Below are positions 1-8,653 of a stretch of DNA of 50,492 nt, piece after piece; within the stretch, counting starts at the first letter, position 1; each line of letters opens with the position of its first letter. A program made the position numbers and the translations under genes. The stretch comes from Candidatus Aquicultor sp. (GTDB lineage: Bacteria; Actinomycetota; Aquicultoria; Aquicultorales; Aquicultoraceae): contig JAUXNY010000051.1 of the NCBI GenBank assembly GCA_030682615.1, positions 1 through 50,492 of the forward strand, read 5' to 3'. Under the pieces are notes generated by a model, which was not told where the DNA came from, searched no databases, and worked only from the letters and a program-made list of their open reading frames with translations.

Positions 1-29
1 TACATCTCTGATTTAATCTGATACGCCAT
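1..29 (-). CDS. scpA: Start of ScpA-like segregation/condensation protein (partial)
   Basis: Only the first nine codons are inside the window. They read MAYQIKSEM and start at the ATG complementary to 27-29, behind a purine-rich GAGGGG ribosome site. ScpA proteins, the kleisin partner of SMC, often begin with Met-Ala/Ser-Tyr-Gln followed by a short strand. scpA commonly lies next to trpS or downstream of xerD in Actinobacteria and Firmicutes. The call rests on nine residues plus context, so it is tentative. The rest of the gene lies to the left of position 1. Confidence 0.45.
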
Positions 30-51
30 GGTCTCGCCCCTCTTATATCAG

Positions 52-1050
52 CTATCTAATGTTGAGCTTTTCGCGCACGTCTTTGATTGTGGCGCGGCAA
101 ATCGGCCTTACCTGGTGCAATCCTTCTTTCAGCACCTCGTCGACTATGCCCGGCGCACTCTCTATTTCGGCGCGCTTCTCCCTGAATCCTGTGAGCGACT
201 CGACAATCCTATCGGCAAGCTCTCGCTTGCACGCCATACATCCCCAAGCGGCCTCGCGGCACTTGACCTCTATTTCTTGAAGCTCCTCCGACGGTGTATA
301 AACCTGGTGCATCGGGTAGACGACCATGCACACATCCGGGCTGCCTGCGTCGGTCTTTTTGATGCGCGCCGGGTCGGTTATCATCTGGTTGACCTTCGTG
401 CGAATCGTATCGGGCTCATCAGAGAGGTAAATCGAGTTGTTATAGCTCTTGCTCATCTTGCGCCCATCTATGCCTAGAAGCCGTTTGACGGGCGACAGCA
501 TCGACTGCGGCTCGGCAAAATAATCACCATATAGGAAGTTGAATCGTCTTACTATCTCGCGGCCAAGCTCGAGGTGGGGCAGTTGGTCTTCGCCGACGGG
601 CACGACCTCGCCCCGGGGCAGGATGATGTCGGCGGTCTGCAATATCGGGTAGCTCAAAAAGCCTGACGTTGAAATATCTTTTCCGGTCAGCTCCTGCAAG
701 ACCTCTTTATAGGTCGGATTTCGCTCCAGCCAGGAAATCGGCGTTATCATCGATAGATAGAGATACAACTCCGCGACCTCGGGAATCTCGGATTGCTTAT
801 ACATAAAGCACTTCTTCGGGTCGAGGCCGACAGCGAGCCAGTCGATGACCATCTCGCGCGCGTCGTTGGCTATCTCGCCGACGTCATCGTATTTTGTGGT
901 CAGCGCGTGCCAGTCCGCCACAAAAAAGAGGCAATCATATTCGTCCTGCAAGCTCACCCATTTTTGCAGCGTCCCGAAGTAGTGCCCCAGATGCAGTCTT
1001 CCGGTCGGTCGCTGCCCGCTTACAACTCGTTTAGCCAAATTAACATTCAT
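52..1050 (-). CDS. trpS: Tryptophanyl-tRNA synthetase
   Basis: This enzyme charges tRNA-Trp with tryptophan in the cytoplasm. It is a class I synthetase: the HIGH motif appears as HLGH (residues 20-23) after SGQRPTG, and KMSKS is at 198-202. At about 332 residues it has the normal bacterial length. An upstream in-frame ATG at 1203 would add 51 residues lying inside the neighbouring protease gene and lacking family similarity, so it was not used. The chosen ATG has AAGGAG directly abutting it. A TTG four codons later would have 12 bases of spacing and gives the more typical start AKRVVSGQRPTG, so the exact start is open. It follows the M50 protease gene by 37 bases and is probably co-transcribed with it. 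No T-box leader is visible. Confidence 0.95.
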   Translation of the reverse strand: MNVNLAKRVVSGQRPTGRLHLGHYFGTLQKWVSLQDEYDCLFFVADWHALTTKYDDVGEIANDAREMVIDWLAVGLDPKKCFMYKQSEIPEVAELYLYLSMITPISWLERNPTYKEVLQELTGKDISTSGFLSYPILQTADIILPRGEVVPVGEDQLPHLELGREIVRRFNFLYGDYFAEPQSMLSPVKRLLGIDGRKMSKSYNNSIYLSDEPDTIRTKVNQMITDPARIKKTDAGSPDVCMVVYPMHQVYTPSEELQEIEVKCREAAWGCMACKRELADRIVESLTGFREKRAEIESAPGIVDEVLKEGLHQVRPICRATIKDVREKLNIR

Positions 1051-1087
1051 CTCCTTGTTTGTCAGCTTACAGCTTACCTTCTTAGGA

Positions 1088-1687
1088 TTACGCGGGCAAC
1101 CCTGCGTAGACAAACCGCAACATAAACTCGATTGGCGGGCCCAGAACCGTGCCCAGGAATCCCGGCACGAAAAAGACGAGGCCCAGGAGAATGATAAACC
1201 CATACTGCTCGAAGCTGTACCAGGCGTCCTGCATACTCTCGGGCAAGAAATAGGGGATTATCTTCGAGCCGTCGAGCGGCGGAATCGGCAACAGGTTAAA
1301 GATGCCGAGCATCACGTTTATCCAAATCGTAACGCCCAACAGCGTTGAGAGAACCTCCGGCATCGGCAGATAGAACAGCCTCGCCAGAAGAAATGCCGCC
1401 GTAAAGTTGGCCAGCGGCCCCGCAAGGCCTACCAGCATCATTTGCTTGCGCGGGTCTTGGAACCGGTTCGGGTTGACCGGAACCGGTTTGGCCCAGCCGA
1501 AGCCGGCGACGATAATCATAAGCGTACCCAGAGGGTCGAGGTGTTTAAGCGGGTTCAGGGACAATCGTCCCTGGTCTTTGGCGGTCGAATCTCCGTATAG
1601 GTACGCAATCTTGCCGTGCATGAACTCGTGGACCGTAACGGCGATAAGCAGCGCCGGTATTCTATAAAGCATACTCTCTAAATTCAA
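1088..1687 (-). CDS. Site-2 protease family (M50) membrane metalloprotease
   Basis: This is a polytopic zinc protease of the small YwhC/YdiL-like M50 branch, predicted to cut substrates within the membrane. The zinc motif HEFMH lies at residues 20-24 in the first membrane segment. The third-ligand motif NLLPIPPLDG is at 131-140. Hydrophobic stretches near 8-25, 54-70, 85-105, 115-135 and the C-terminus give five or six membrane segments. It has 199 residues, usual for this minimal branch, and no PDZ domain. The start is a TTG immediately after the stop of the upstream gene, and an ATG five codons in is an alternative. Substrates are unknown. Homologues are often next to scpA/scpB and trpS. 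Confidence 0.85.
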   Translation of the reverse strand: MNLESMLYRIPALLIAVTVHEFMHGKIAYLYGDSTAKDQGRLSLNPLKHLDPLGTLMIIVAGFGWAKPVPVNPNRFQDPRKQMMLVGLAGPLANFTAAFLLARLFYLPMPEVLSTLLGVTIWINVMLGIFNLLPIPPLDGSKIIPYFLPESMQDAWYSFEQYGFIILLGLVFFVPGFLGTVLGPPIEFMLRFVYAGLPA

Positions 1688-4330
1688 TTACTCCATACTC
1701 TCCTTGTTGAGCCGGTCGAACCGGCCTGCTACGTATTCCAGCTCTTCTTCGGGCGTGTTGATTTTTCCGTCTAGTTTTGCGGCCAACAGCTCCCTCAAGA
1801 CAATATTATACACCGGTGAAGGCGGAAATCCCATTTTCCGCAGCGTCCGTCCATCGACGGATACTTTGACTCCGCGCAGGCTCGAAAGATAGTAATGGAT
1901 TCGGCGCCGCGCCGCGAGACTTTTGGTCAGCGCATGCGCAAATACCAGCGCCTCCGGCGAAAGCGGGTTGAGTATTTTGTAGATATCGCTGTTCTTGGGC
2001 CGTTCGCTCCCCTCCAACCCTTTCAAGACCTTGGGCACCTCGAGTATCAGCTCCTGCAACCGCACCTTATCGGCTTTCTTGATTTTCATGCGGTTGAGCC
2101 ATACATCCAGCTCTTTTTTATTTAGATGTCTAAGAAGTCCGGCCCGATAAGGCATTAGCTTTTTTACCTCATGGGCGAAATGATGGTCGAGTTCGCGCAC
2201 CGCGTCATCTATGCGACCAAAGAGCGCTTTCAGCTCAGCATCGATTACTATTTTCGGGTGCAGAATCGAGAGCGCTCCCAACTCCTGAAGACGTTTCAAG
2301 GTCTTAAACGGCGCCGCCTCAGAGAGTATCAGCAACATCTCATCCCTGACGCGTGCATCCGAAAGGTGTCCGATTAAATCCATTTCAATCGCCTTGCGCA
2401 GCTGCTCTTCGGTCTCGGAGTCGAGCTTGAAGCCGAATCGCTGCTCGAACCGCACGCCGCGAAAGATTCTCGTCGGGTCCTCGATGAAGCTCAAGTTGTG
2501 CAGGATGCGGACACGCCCGTTTTTCAGGTCGCGTTGCCCGTTGAAGAAGTCGAGCAGCTTGCCGAAGGTCTTCGCGTTCAGGCTCACCGCCATCGCGTTT
2601 ATCGTAAAATCGCGGCGCGCGAGGTCGTGGCGGAGCGAGGTCGGCTCTACCTGCGGCAACGCGCCCGGCCTCTCGTAGAACTCAGCCCTTGCCGACGCGA
2701 AATCGACCCTGAACCCGTTGGGCATGATGACGACCGCGGTGCCGAACTTGCGATGCGCCCGAATCCGGGCGCCCATCCCCGCATGTGTGGTGAAGATATT
2801 CGCGAACTCGATAGCGTCACCTTCTACGACGATATCCACATCCAGGTTCCTGTGGTCTAGCAAGAGGTCGCGGACGATTCCGCCGACCAGGTAGACCGTG
2901 TAGCCGGTTTCGTCGGCCAAATCCCCGATGTCGCGCAAGAGCTTCTGGACGTCGCCCGGCAGAAGCGTCTTTATCTTCTGGGCTATCTCGCCTCGACTAT
3001 ACTCGGCTTTGGCGTGGAGCGCCCCTTTCGGGCCGCTGAAATATTCACTGCCTCCGAGGGCTTTAAGAATGTCGGTACGGCTTACGATGCCGATTACCTT
3101 GCCCTTATCGACAACCGGTATCCGCCCCAGGCTCTCGTCGCTCAACAGGCGCTGTATGTCGGGGAGCGGTGTGTCCGGCGCGACGGGCTCTATCTTTCGC
3201 ATCATAAAACCCTTGACCGGCGCGTGGCTCAAGCCGTGATGGGCGGCCTTGTCTATCTCGCGCCGCCCTATAATACCCACGAGCTTGCCGTCCTCGACCA
3301 CCGGAAGGCCGTTATAGCCAAAGCTCATCATGAGCTTGTTCGCGTCTTTAATGCTGATATCCGCGTTTATCGTGCGTACCGGCGCCGACATTATCTCGCG
3401 CGCCGTCAGCGGTTCTTTTACATGCGCGCGTATGGCCTGCTCAAGCTTGGCCTCAACCACCGCGGAGTCCTTCTCTTTTACCGATGCGGAGGCCGCCTGG
3501 GCATGTCCGCCCCCTCCCATGTCCTCAAGAATTTTTCCGACATCGACGACCTCGGTGCGGCTACGCCCTATGATATACACCCTGTCGTCGTGTTCGAGAA
3601 GGACGAATATGACATCGATATTTTCGATATCGGCCATCTTCGAGGCGACGACCGAGCCGCCCTCGATATACTCGTCTACGACAGCTCTTGTCACCATAAT
3701 GGGAGTACCGCTGACGTCGATGACGCGCGAGGCGTGGAGCAACCGGTCCAACAGCTCGTGCTGCTCCGGCTCGAGCACCGGATTGAGAAACCGGTTAATA
3801 AGCTCGATGTTCGCGCCCTTGCCCATCAGATATGCCAGCGCTTCCGCGTCATCATAGGTGGTCGTCCTAAACGTCAGCGACCCGGTGTCCTCGTGTATGC
3901 CGAGTGCGAAGAGCGTCGCCTCGAATGGTGTCAGCTTAATCCCTTTATCCCTGATAATTTTTGTAAGAATCGTCGTCGTCGAGCCGACGTTTTCCGAGAA
4001 ATCCCTGGTGATGGGGACATCCTCGGTTGTCGAGGGGTGGTGGTCGAAGGTGAATACCTCGATGCCCGGCTTATAAGCGAGGTCTTGGAGCTCACCGAGG
4101 CGCCGGCCTATCTTAGTGTCGACGACAATCAGCCGCGTGACCGACTTCTTGTCGAGATGCTTTAGCTCCAGCGTATCGATTACGTCATCATGGAGCGCCA
4201 AGAACTCCCGGACGTTCTTGTTCTGCGCCCCGGCCATGACTATCTTCGCGTCCGGATATATCTTTTGCGCCGCCACCGTCGACGCGAACGCATCGAAATC
4301 GGCGTTTATATGTGCGGTTATTACTTCCAT
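1688..4330 (-). CDS. DHH phosphoesterase-CBS-CBS-poly(A) polymerase/CCA-adding fusion
   Basis: This 880-residue protein combines nucleic-acid trimming and tRNA 3'-end nucleotidyl transfer modules. Residues 1-300 are a DHH/DHHA1 phosphoesterase of the NrnA/RecJ type: HINADFDA at 7-14, DHH at 96-98 and GGGGHAQAA at 272-280. Two CBS domains follow at about 311-365 and 374-428. From about 475 there is a class II tRNA nucleotidyltransferase head, with LVGGIVRDLLL at 481-491 and the metal-binding pair in LDVDIVVEGD at 496-505, followed by an RDFTINAMA motif and a helical tail. Similar fusions are known in Aquificae, Deltaproteobacteria and deep Actinobacteria, in some cases as A-adding or CCA-adding enzymes. 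Which nucleotides this one adds cannot be read from the sequence. It ends against the TTG of the M50 gene. Confidence 0.9.
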   Translation of the reverse strand: MEVITAHINADFDAFASTVAAQKIYPDAKIVMAGAQNKNVREFLALHDDVIDTLELKHLDKKSVTRLIVVDTKIGRRLGELQDLAYKPGIEVFTFDHHPSTTEDVPITRDFSENVGSTTTILTKIIRDKGIKLTPFEATLFALGIHEDTGSLTFRTTTYDDAEALAYLMGKGANIELINRFLNPVLEPEQHELLDRLLHASRVIDVSGTPIMVTRAVVDEYIEGGSVVASKMADIENIDVIFVLLEHDDRVYIIGRSRTEVVDVGKILEDMGGGGHAQAASASVKEKDSAVVEAKLEQAIRAHVKEPLTAREIMSAPVRTINADISIKDANKLMMSFGYNGLPVVEDGKLVGIIGRREIDKAAHHGLSHAPVKGFMMRKIEPVAPDTPLPDIQRLLSDESLGRIPVVDKGKVIGIVSRTDILKALGGSEYFSGPKGALHAKAEYSRGEIAQKIKTLLPGDVQKLLRDIGDLADETGYTVYLVGGIVRDLLLDHRNLDVDIVVEGDAIEFANIFTTHAGMGARIRAHRKFGTAVVIMPNGFRVDFASARAEFYERPGALPQVEPTSLRHDLARRDFTINAMAVSLNAKTFGKLLDFFNGQRDLKNGRVRILHNLSFIEDPTRIFRGVRFEQRFGFKLDSETEEQLRKAIEMDLIGHLSDARVRDEMLLILSEAAPFKTLKRLQELGALSILHPKIVIDAELKALFGRIDDAVRELDHHFAHEVKKLMPYRAGLLRHLNKKELDVWLNRMKIKKADKVRLQELILEVPKVLKGLEGSERPKNSDIYKILNPLSPEALVFAHALTKSLAARRRIHYYLSSLRGVKVSVDGRTLRKMGFPPSPVYNIVLRELLAAKLDGKINTPEEELEYVAGRFDRLNKESME

Positions 4331-4333
4331 GTG

Positions 4334-5272
4334 CTAGCTCTTCACCTTGCACTTAGCGGCCGCTTTCGGGTCGCACTTCTTGCGATACGGGCACGTATAC
4401 AGGTCGGTGCTGAGATACTTCTCGCCGCCGTCCGGCAAGATGACTACGACGTTGCCTTTTTCAAGCAGCTCCGCTTGGCGCAGCGCTACGGCCATAGCGG
4501 CCCCCGATGAGATGCCGCAGAGCAACCCCTCATAACGGGCCAGGTCTTTGGCCGTATCATAAGCATCGTCGTCCTCGACGTTTACCTTCTCGTGAATCAT
4601 CGAGATGTCCCATATCGCGGGAATATATCCTTCGCTGAGGTTACGCAATCCCTGTATCTTGTGGTCGGGATACGGCTCGACTCCGACTATTTTCGTGTTG
4701 GGGCTCTCCACTTTGAAGCGCCGGCTTACACCCATGAGCGTGCCGCCCGTCCCGATTCCGGAGACGAAGACATCTATCGGATTGACCTGCGCGAGCATCT
4801 CTTTCGAGGTCGTCTCGTAGTGCGTCAGCGGGTTGTTCTCGTTGCCGAACTGGTTCACCAGAAAATATTTCGGGTCGTCGGCGAGCTGATCCGCCATCTC
4901 TATCGCTCCCGGCATGCCCTTGCATCCCTCGGTCAACAGCAGCTCGGCCCCGAAAGCCATAAGTATCTGGCGCCGCTCCAAACTCATCGTCTCGGGCATG
5001 ACTATCTGCAGCTTATACCCTTTTATCGCGCAGACCATTGCCAGCCCGATGCCGGTATTCCCGCTGGTCGCTTCGAGGACTATTTTCTTCTTGGTAAGCT
5101 CGCCGCTCTCTTCGGCTTTTTCAATCAAATATTTCGCGATGCGATCCTTTACAGAGCCGCCCGGATTAGACGCCTCCAGCTTGGCAAAGACTTTGGTATT
5201 CTTGTTCTTGTTCAGTCTTTTTATCTCGACTACGGGCGTGTTTCCTATAAGGTCGAGAATGGTGTCACTCAT
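4334..5272 (-). CDS. cysK: Cysteine synthase (O-acetylserine sulfhydrylase)
   Basis: This PLP enzyme makes cysteine from O-acetylserine and sulfide. The Schiff-base lysine is K42 in NPGGSVKDR, and the phosphate/asparagine loop SGNTG is at 70-74. The cofactor-contacting loop GIGTGGT and C-terminal ILPDGGEKYLSTDLY are intact. The length of 312 residues is typical. After the fold ends there is a short tail with three cysteines (CPYRKKCDPKAAAKCK), which standard CysK lacks and which might bind a metal or form a disulfide. The start ATG has GGAG seven bases upstream. Three bases separate it from the DHH-CBS gene, so the two are probably one transcript. CysM or cystathionine beta-synthase-like activity cannot be excluded. 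Confidence 0.9.
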   Translation of the reverse strand: MSDTILDLIGNTPVVEIKRLNKNKNTKVFAKLEASNPGGSVKDRIAKYLIEKAEESGELTKKKIVLEATSGNTGIGLAMVCAIKGYKLQIVMPETMSLERRQILMAFGAELLLTEGCKGMPGAIEMADQLADDPKYFLVNQFGNENNPLTHYETTSKEMLAQVNPIDVFVSGIGTGGTLMGVSRRFKVESPNTKIVGVEPYPDHKIQGLRNLSEGYIPAIWDISMIHEKVNVEDDDAYDTAKDLARYEGLLCGISSGAAMAVALRQAELLEKGNVVVILPDGGEKYLSTDLYTCPYRKKCDPKAAAKCKVKS

Positions 5273-5335
5273 ATCTCACTCCAACTTAAAAGTTATTTAA
5301 CGGCATGGTCAGCGCCGTTCTATGCGCCGCAAATC

Positions 5336-6643
5336 TCACTCAATAATATCATAAATAAGCGCTTTAGCCTCCTGCGGGTTTGGCGATAGAGTAAACGCCT
5401 CATAGACGAGGCTGCTCACGGCCGCCAGCGAATGCGCATTGCCGCTTCGCATTTGGGCGATAGTCTCACCCGCGTTGATATAGTCTCCGACCTTTTTCGC
5501 GACGACGATTCCCGCGGTATGGTCGATGATATCGTCTTTGGTCTTTCGCCCAGCGCCCAGAATGCGCGCCGCGACCCCGAGTTCCTCGGCGTTGACGCCT
5601 ACCACATAGCCGCTATCCGCGATGATCAAATCCTCGACATATTTGGCGTGCGGCAAGACCCGCCTCGGGTCGTCGACGACGCTCCCGTCGCCCCCTTGCG
5701 CTTCGATAAACTCCCTGAATTTCGCTAGGGCCTTACCGCTTTCGAGCACCTCGCTAAGCGCCTCCACGGCCTCCTGGGGACTCGCCGCCAGACCCGCTTT
5801 CGTCATCAACTGCGAGCCCAGCTCGATGCAAAGCTCGAGCAGGTCGGGCGAGCCGAAGCCCTTCATCGTATCGATCGCCTCTTCTACTTCGAGCGCGTTT
5901 CCGATGGTGATACCGAGGGGCTGGCTCATATCGCTGATTACCGCGACGGCCTGCTTCCCGAAGCGTTTACCTATCGATACCAGCGTTTGCGCCAGCTCTT
6001 TAGCCTCATCGAGCGTCTTCATAAACGCGCCCGTCCCCACCTTGACATCGAGGACTATCACATCGGCCCCGCCCGCTATCTTCTTGCTCATAATACTGCT
6101 CGCTATCAGCGGAATGCTCGGGACTGTCGCCGTCACGTCGCGCAGAGCATATATCTTCTTATCCGCCGGACAGATCGTCTCGGTCTGTCCGATCAAGGCG
6201 ATTCCGATTTCGCCTACCTGCTCGATAAACCGGCTCCGGTCGAGGTCGACATTGAAGCCGGGTATCGACTCGAGCTTGTCGATGGTGCCGCCGGTGTGAC
6301 CGAGCCCGCGCCCCGACATCTTGGCGACACTTGCCCCTACCGCCGCCATCATCGGCGCCAAGACAAGCGTCACTTTATCACCCACCCCGCCGGTACTGTG
6401 CTTGTCGACTTTGACCCCGTCGATGGAGCTTAAATCAATGATTTCGCCGCTCTCGGCCATCGCCCTGGTCAACGAGAAGGTCTCATCCTCGTCGAGTCCC
6501 CGGATGAAGGCCGCCATCAAAAATGCCGACATCTGGTAATCGGGAATCTTGCCGGCGACATAGCCGTCGACCAAAAACCGTATCTCATCATCGGTCAGGA
6601 CTTTACCGTCGCGCTTCTTAGCAAGCAACTGCATAATGCTCAT
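5336..6643 (-). CDS. pdp: Pyrimidine-nucleoside (thymidine) phosphorylase
   Basis: This enzyme cleaves thymidine, uridine or deoxyuridine with phosphate, giving the base and (deoxy)ribose-1-phosphate, which DeoB then isomerises. Family signatures are intact: phosphate-binding KHSTGGVGDK at 81-90 and SGRGLGHTGGTIDKLES at 110-126. At 435 residues it has the full length of the DeoA/Pdp family. The start ATG is preceded by AGGAGG at good spacing. deoB, its usual neighbour, is 3.3 kb away behind three plus-strand genes. The upstream 180 bases separate it from a divergent gene and should hold its promoter. Substrate range (Pdp versus DeoA) is not resolved by eye. Confidence 0.93.
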   Translation of the reverse strand: MSIMQLLAKKRDGKVLTDDEIRFLVDGYVAGKIPDYQMSAFLMAAFIRGLDEDETFSLTRAMAESGEIIDLSSIDGVKVDKHSTGGVGDKVTLVLAPMMAAVGASVAKMSGRGLGHTGGTIDKLESIPGFNVDLDRSRFIEQVGEIGIALIGQTETICPADKKIYALRDVTATVPSIPLIASSIMSKKIAGGADVIVLDVKVGTGAFMKTLDEAKELAQTLVSIGKRFGKQAVAVISDMSQPLGITIGNALEVEEAIDTMKGFGSPDLLELCIELGSQLMTKAGLAASPQEAVEALSEVLESGKALAKFREFIEAQGGDGSVVDDPRRVLPHAKYVEDLIIADSGYVVGVNAEELGVAARILGAGRKTKDDIIDHTAGIVVAKKVGDYINAGETIAQMRSGNAHSLAAVSSLVYEAFTLSPNPQEAKALIYDIIE

Positions 6644-6716
6644 CGTATCCGCCTCCTGTTCTACCGCGAGCCATATCCTCTTCTTCCACCGCTCTCGCCG
6701 TCCTTAAACCGCGCTT

Positions 6717-6746
6717 TTTACGGTATTTGCGGCTATCGTGTATAAT
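6717..6746 (+). promoter_or_regulatory. Candidate sigma-70-type promoter for the plus-strand membrane-protein gene
   Basis: A perfect TATAAT (6741-6746) follows a weak TTTACG (6717-6722) with an 18-base spacer, pointing toward the gene at 6827 and implying a leader of about 75 bases. Just downstream is a short perfect inverted repeat AGGGC-TT-GCCCT (6763-6774), which could be an operator or a leader hairpin. No known riboswitch core was recognised. The pdp promoter should also lie in this 183-base divergent interval but was not identified. Confidence 0.45.
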
Positions 6747-6826
6747 GTCTATATATATTATCAGGGCTTGCCCTAAAAAGGCACGTAAAACAACCGGCTC
6801 GTCCAGCCGTATCTCTATTTTGAATT

Positions 6827-7585
6827 ATGAGCGGCAAAAAAACAAAACCTAAGACAACCGAAGATAAATCTTTTTTCGCACGGATGAAAGACGAGAAGCC
6901 GGGGGCGCTCCCCGCAATCATCATTTTGGTGATGCTCGCCGCCACCCTCGTCTTATTCGAGGTCGCGGGGCGGGTCGATGAAGCGGCTCTGGAGACCGTC
7001 CAAAACAATACCACCGAAAACACCTCCCTCATACCGCTCACCCCCGAAGATCATATGCGTGAGCAGCTCGAACAAGTCATTACCTCGGCTCGAAAGAGAC
7101 CATTCAGGGCTAAAGTCTCGACCGAGAACGGTTTCGAGGGACTCTGGACGCAAGACGGATTGAACTACCGTTTCGAAAATTCCACCAAGAGCAAGGTGCT
7201 CATTGTCAACGCCGCGCAGAAGAAGCTCTGGGTGATAGACGTGCCGACCCGAATAGCGCACGAAACACCGTTCGACTCGACGAACATGCCCGCGTTTAAC
7301 GAACTTATCGCGACGATGTTTTTGGAGGGTCTAACGACCGCGACGGCATCGGGGACGCATAGCCTGCTCGACATCTTACCCTCCGGCGAGAACGCCGCGC
7401 TCACCTTCACCGAAGACGACCTACCCGACCGCTGGGAGGGCGATAACAGCGGCGGCACCGTGCGCTTTATCGATTGGGATTACTTGAGAATCGGCGCTGT
7501 CGCCCCGAGCGACTTCGAACTCTGGAAAGGAATAAGGGTAAGCCGGCCGGCGCCCGCAACGACTACCACGACCGCCAAGAAATAG
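6827..7585 (+). CDS. Unknown single-pass membrane-anchored protein
   Basis: I do not recognise this 252-residue protein. It has a short basic, lysine-rich cytoplasmic N-terminus, one hydrophobic helix at about 27-46, then an acidic mixed alpha/beta domain to about 235. That domain has repeated beta-strand patterns, for example GLWTQDGLNYRFENS and KLWVIDVPTR. The protein ends in a Pro/Thr-rich tail. The topology predicts an extracytoplasmic domain. The strand pattern vaguely recalls lipoprotein-carrier folds such as LolA/LppX, which is speculation. The ATG at 6827 has no clear Shine-Dalgarno sequence. It is the first of three plus-strand genes in an otherwise minus-strand region and is probably transcribed from the TATAAT at 6741. 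Confidence 0.75.
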   Translation: MSGKKTKPKTTEDKSFFARMKDEKPGALPAIIILVMLAATLVLFEVAGRVDEAALETVQNNTTENTSLIPLTPEDHMREQLEQVITSARKRPFRAKVSTENGFEGLWTQDGLNYRFENSTKSKVLIVNAAQKKLWVIDVPTRIAHETPFDSTNMPAFNELIATMFLEGLTTATASGTHSLLDILPSGENAALTFTEDDLPDRWEGDNSGGTVRFIDWDYLRIGAVAPSDFELWKGIRVSRPAPATTTTTAKK

Positions 7586-7711
7586 CAGACAAGCGCCAAA
7601 AAAATCTTCGACGCCAAATACTATACTTATGACCAGTATAGGCCCTCAAGCCCCTCGTTTCCCATACTTAATCACCGACCGCCCCTCGTCGTTTATCCAT
7701 CTTAGTTTAGG

Positions 7712-7740
7712 TTGAACATGTGCTAGAGCAAAAATACAAT
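7712..7740 (+). promoter_or_regulatory. Candidate promoter of the DivIVA-Roadblock gene
   Basis: TTGAAC (7712-7717) and TACAAT (7735-7740) are separated by exactly 17 bases, a good sigma-70 match. A second TATAAT overlaps at 7742-7747. Transcription would start near 7748, about 115 bases before the GTG start at 7865. The 279-base gap between 7585 and 7865 otherwise holds only a weak CTATAC/GTATAG inverted repeat just after the previous gene. Confidence 0.55.
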
Positions 7741-7864
7741 GTATAATACTGTAATTCCAGCCGTTAACTAGTTCGTGCAGCATGCTGGAGCATACATTAA
7801 ACGAGTTCCTGTTGGTGCCGCCGCAATAAGCGAAGACCGAATCTTTTCAATATAGGGGATTGGC

Positions 7865-8653
7865 GTGCAAGACGAGCAAGAATTGGGTCGAGAACTATTC
7901 GGTTATAAAAAAGAGGACGTCGATAGATTCCTGGCGGAGCTCCACCTTGACTTGCGAACCGCTAAGGATGAAATAGAGCGCCTAAAAACAGAACTGGACA
8001 CTGCGGACGACAGACTCTCCGGCTTTAAGGAAATCGTCGAAGAGGCCGTAATCCCCGAAGATGACCCCGACAAACGTGCCGCTGAAATAGTCGACAAAGC
8101 GACTGAAGAAGCGCTTGCCATCTCCGAGCAAGAACTACATTCGAAAGTAAAGTCGATTCTCGACCACTATATGAGCCTCTTTGCCGAAGCCCAGAGTGCC
8201 GATGAAAGCGGCGCCAAGCGGCGCACTTACGGTCCGACGGTCGCGCCCGAGCCTCGTCGGGAGCACAAACGCCCGCTAGCGACAGACCTCTCTACCGAGA
8301 AGTTGATTCTCGAAAGACTTACCCGCCTCGGCGACATCCAGGGCGTCAGCACAGCCTGGCTATTAGATGGCACAGGCAACATCGTTTCGTCCTTCAACCG
8401 CCTAAAAATCGACTTGGCAGGCGTAACATCCGCGCTCGTATCGCTCGAAAAAAGCGCGGAACAGCTCGAGGCCGGCCTCGCGGACGGATTAATGCGGATG
8501 CTCTTCCTTCAGCTCGAAAAACTCGTCATCATCCTTAACCCCGTTACCGAGTCGGTAATGCTCGGGATTATCGCATCGGCCGGCTCTCCCATCGGACAGA
8601 TATTCTGGTATCTCGATAAAGAGGTGCCTGAGCTTAGAAAGCTCCTGGGCTAA
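7865..8653 (+). CDS. DivIVA-like N-terminus fused to a Roadblock/LC7-like domain
   Basis: This 262-residue protein seems to join two modules not usually found together. Residues 8-30 contain LFGYKKEDVDRFLAEL, which resembles the DivIVA/GpsB membrane-binding start (Gly-Tyr, then Glu-Asp-Val-Asp-x-Phe-Leu). A charged coiled coil runs to about 110. After a basic, Pro-rich linker, residues 146-255 (GDIQGVSTAWLLDGTGNIVSSF onward) look like a Roadblock/LC7 domain of the MglB type, which bind small Ras-like GTPases. No Ras-like GTPase gene is in the window. The gene starts with GTG, with AGGGGA upstream, and has its own promoter candidate. A role in polarity or division-site signalling is inference. 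The Roadblock call is from pattern only. Confidence 0.65.
   Translation: MQDEQELGRELFGYKKEDVDRFLAELHLDLRTAKDEIERLKTELDTADDRLSGFKEIVEEAVIPEDDPDKRAAEIVDKATEEALAISEQELHSKVKSILDHYMSLFAEAQSADESGAKRRTYGPTVAPEPRREHKRPLATDLSTEKLILERLTRLGDIQGVSTAWLLDGTGNIVSSFNRLKIDLAGVTSALVSLEKSAEQLEAGLADGLMRMLFLQLEKLVIILNPVTESVMLGIIASAGSPIGQIFWYLDKEVPELRKLLG

Noticed and set aside
3014-5389. Long open frames on the plus strand opposite the DHH-CBS-polymerase and cysK genes
   Set aside because: They are antisense shadows. The minus-strand frames carry complete protein families, while the plus-strand products are arginine/leucine-rich with no recognisable motif and no ribosome site.
6747-6826. Riboswitch (for example a cyclic-di-GMP type) in the leader of the plus-strand membrane-protein gene
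   Set aside because: Only a short AGGGC/GCCCT hairpin is present; no conserved riboswitch core could be matched.
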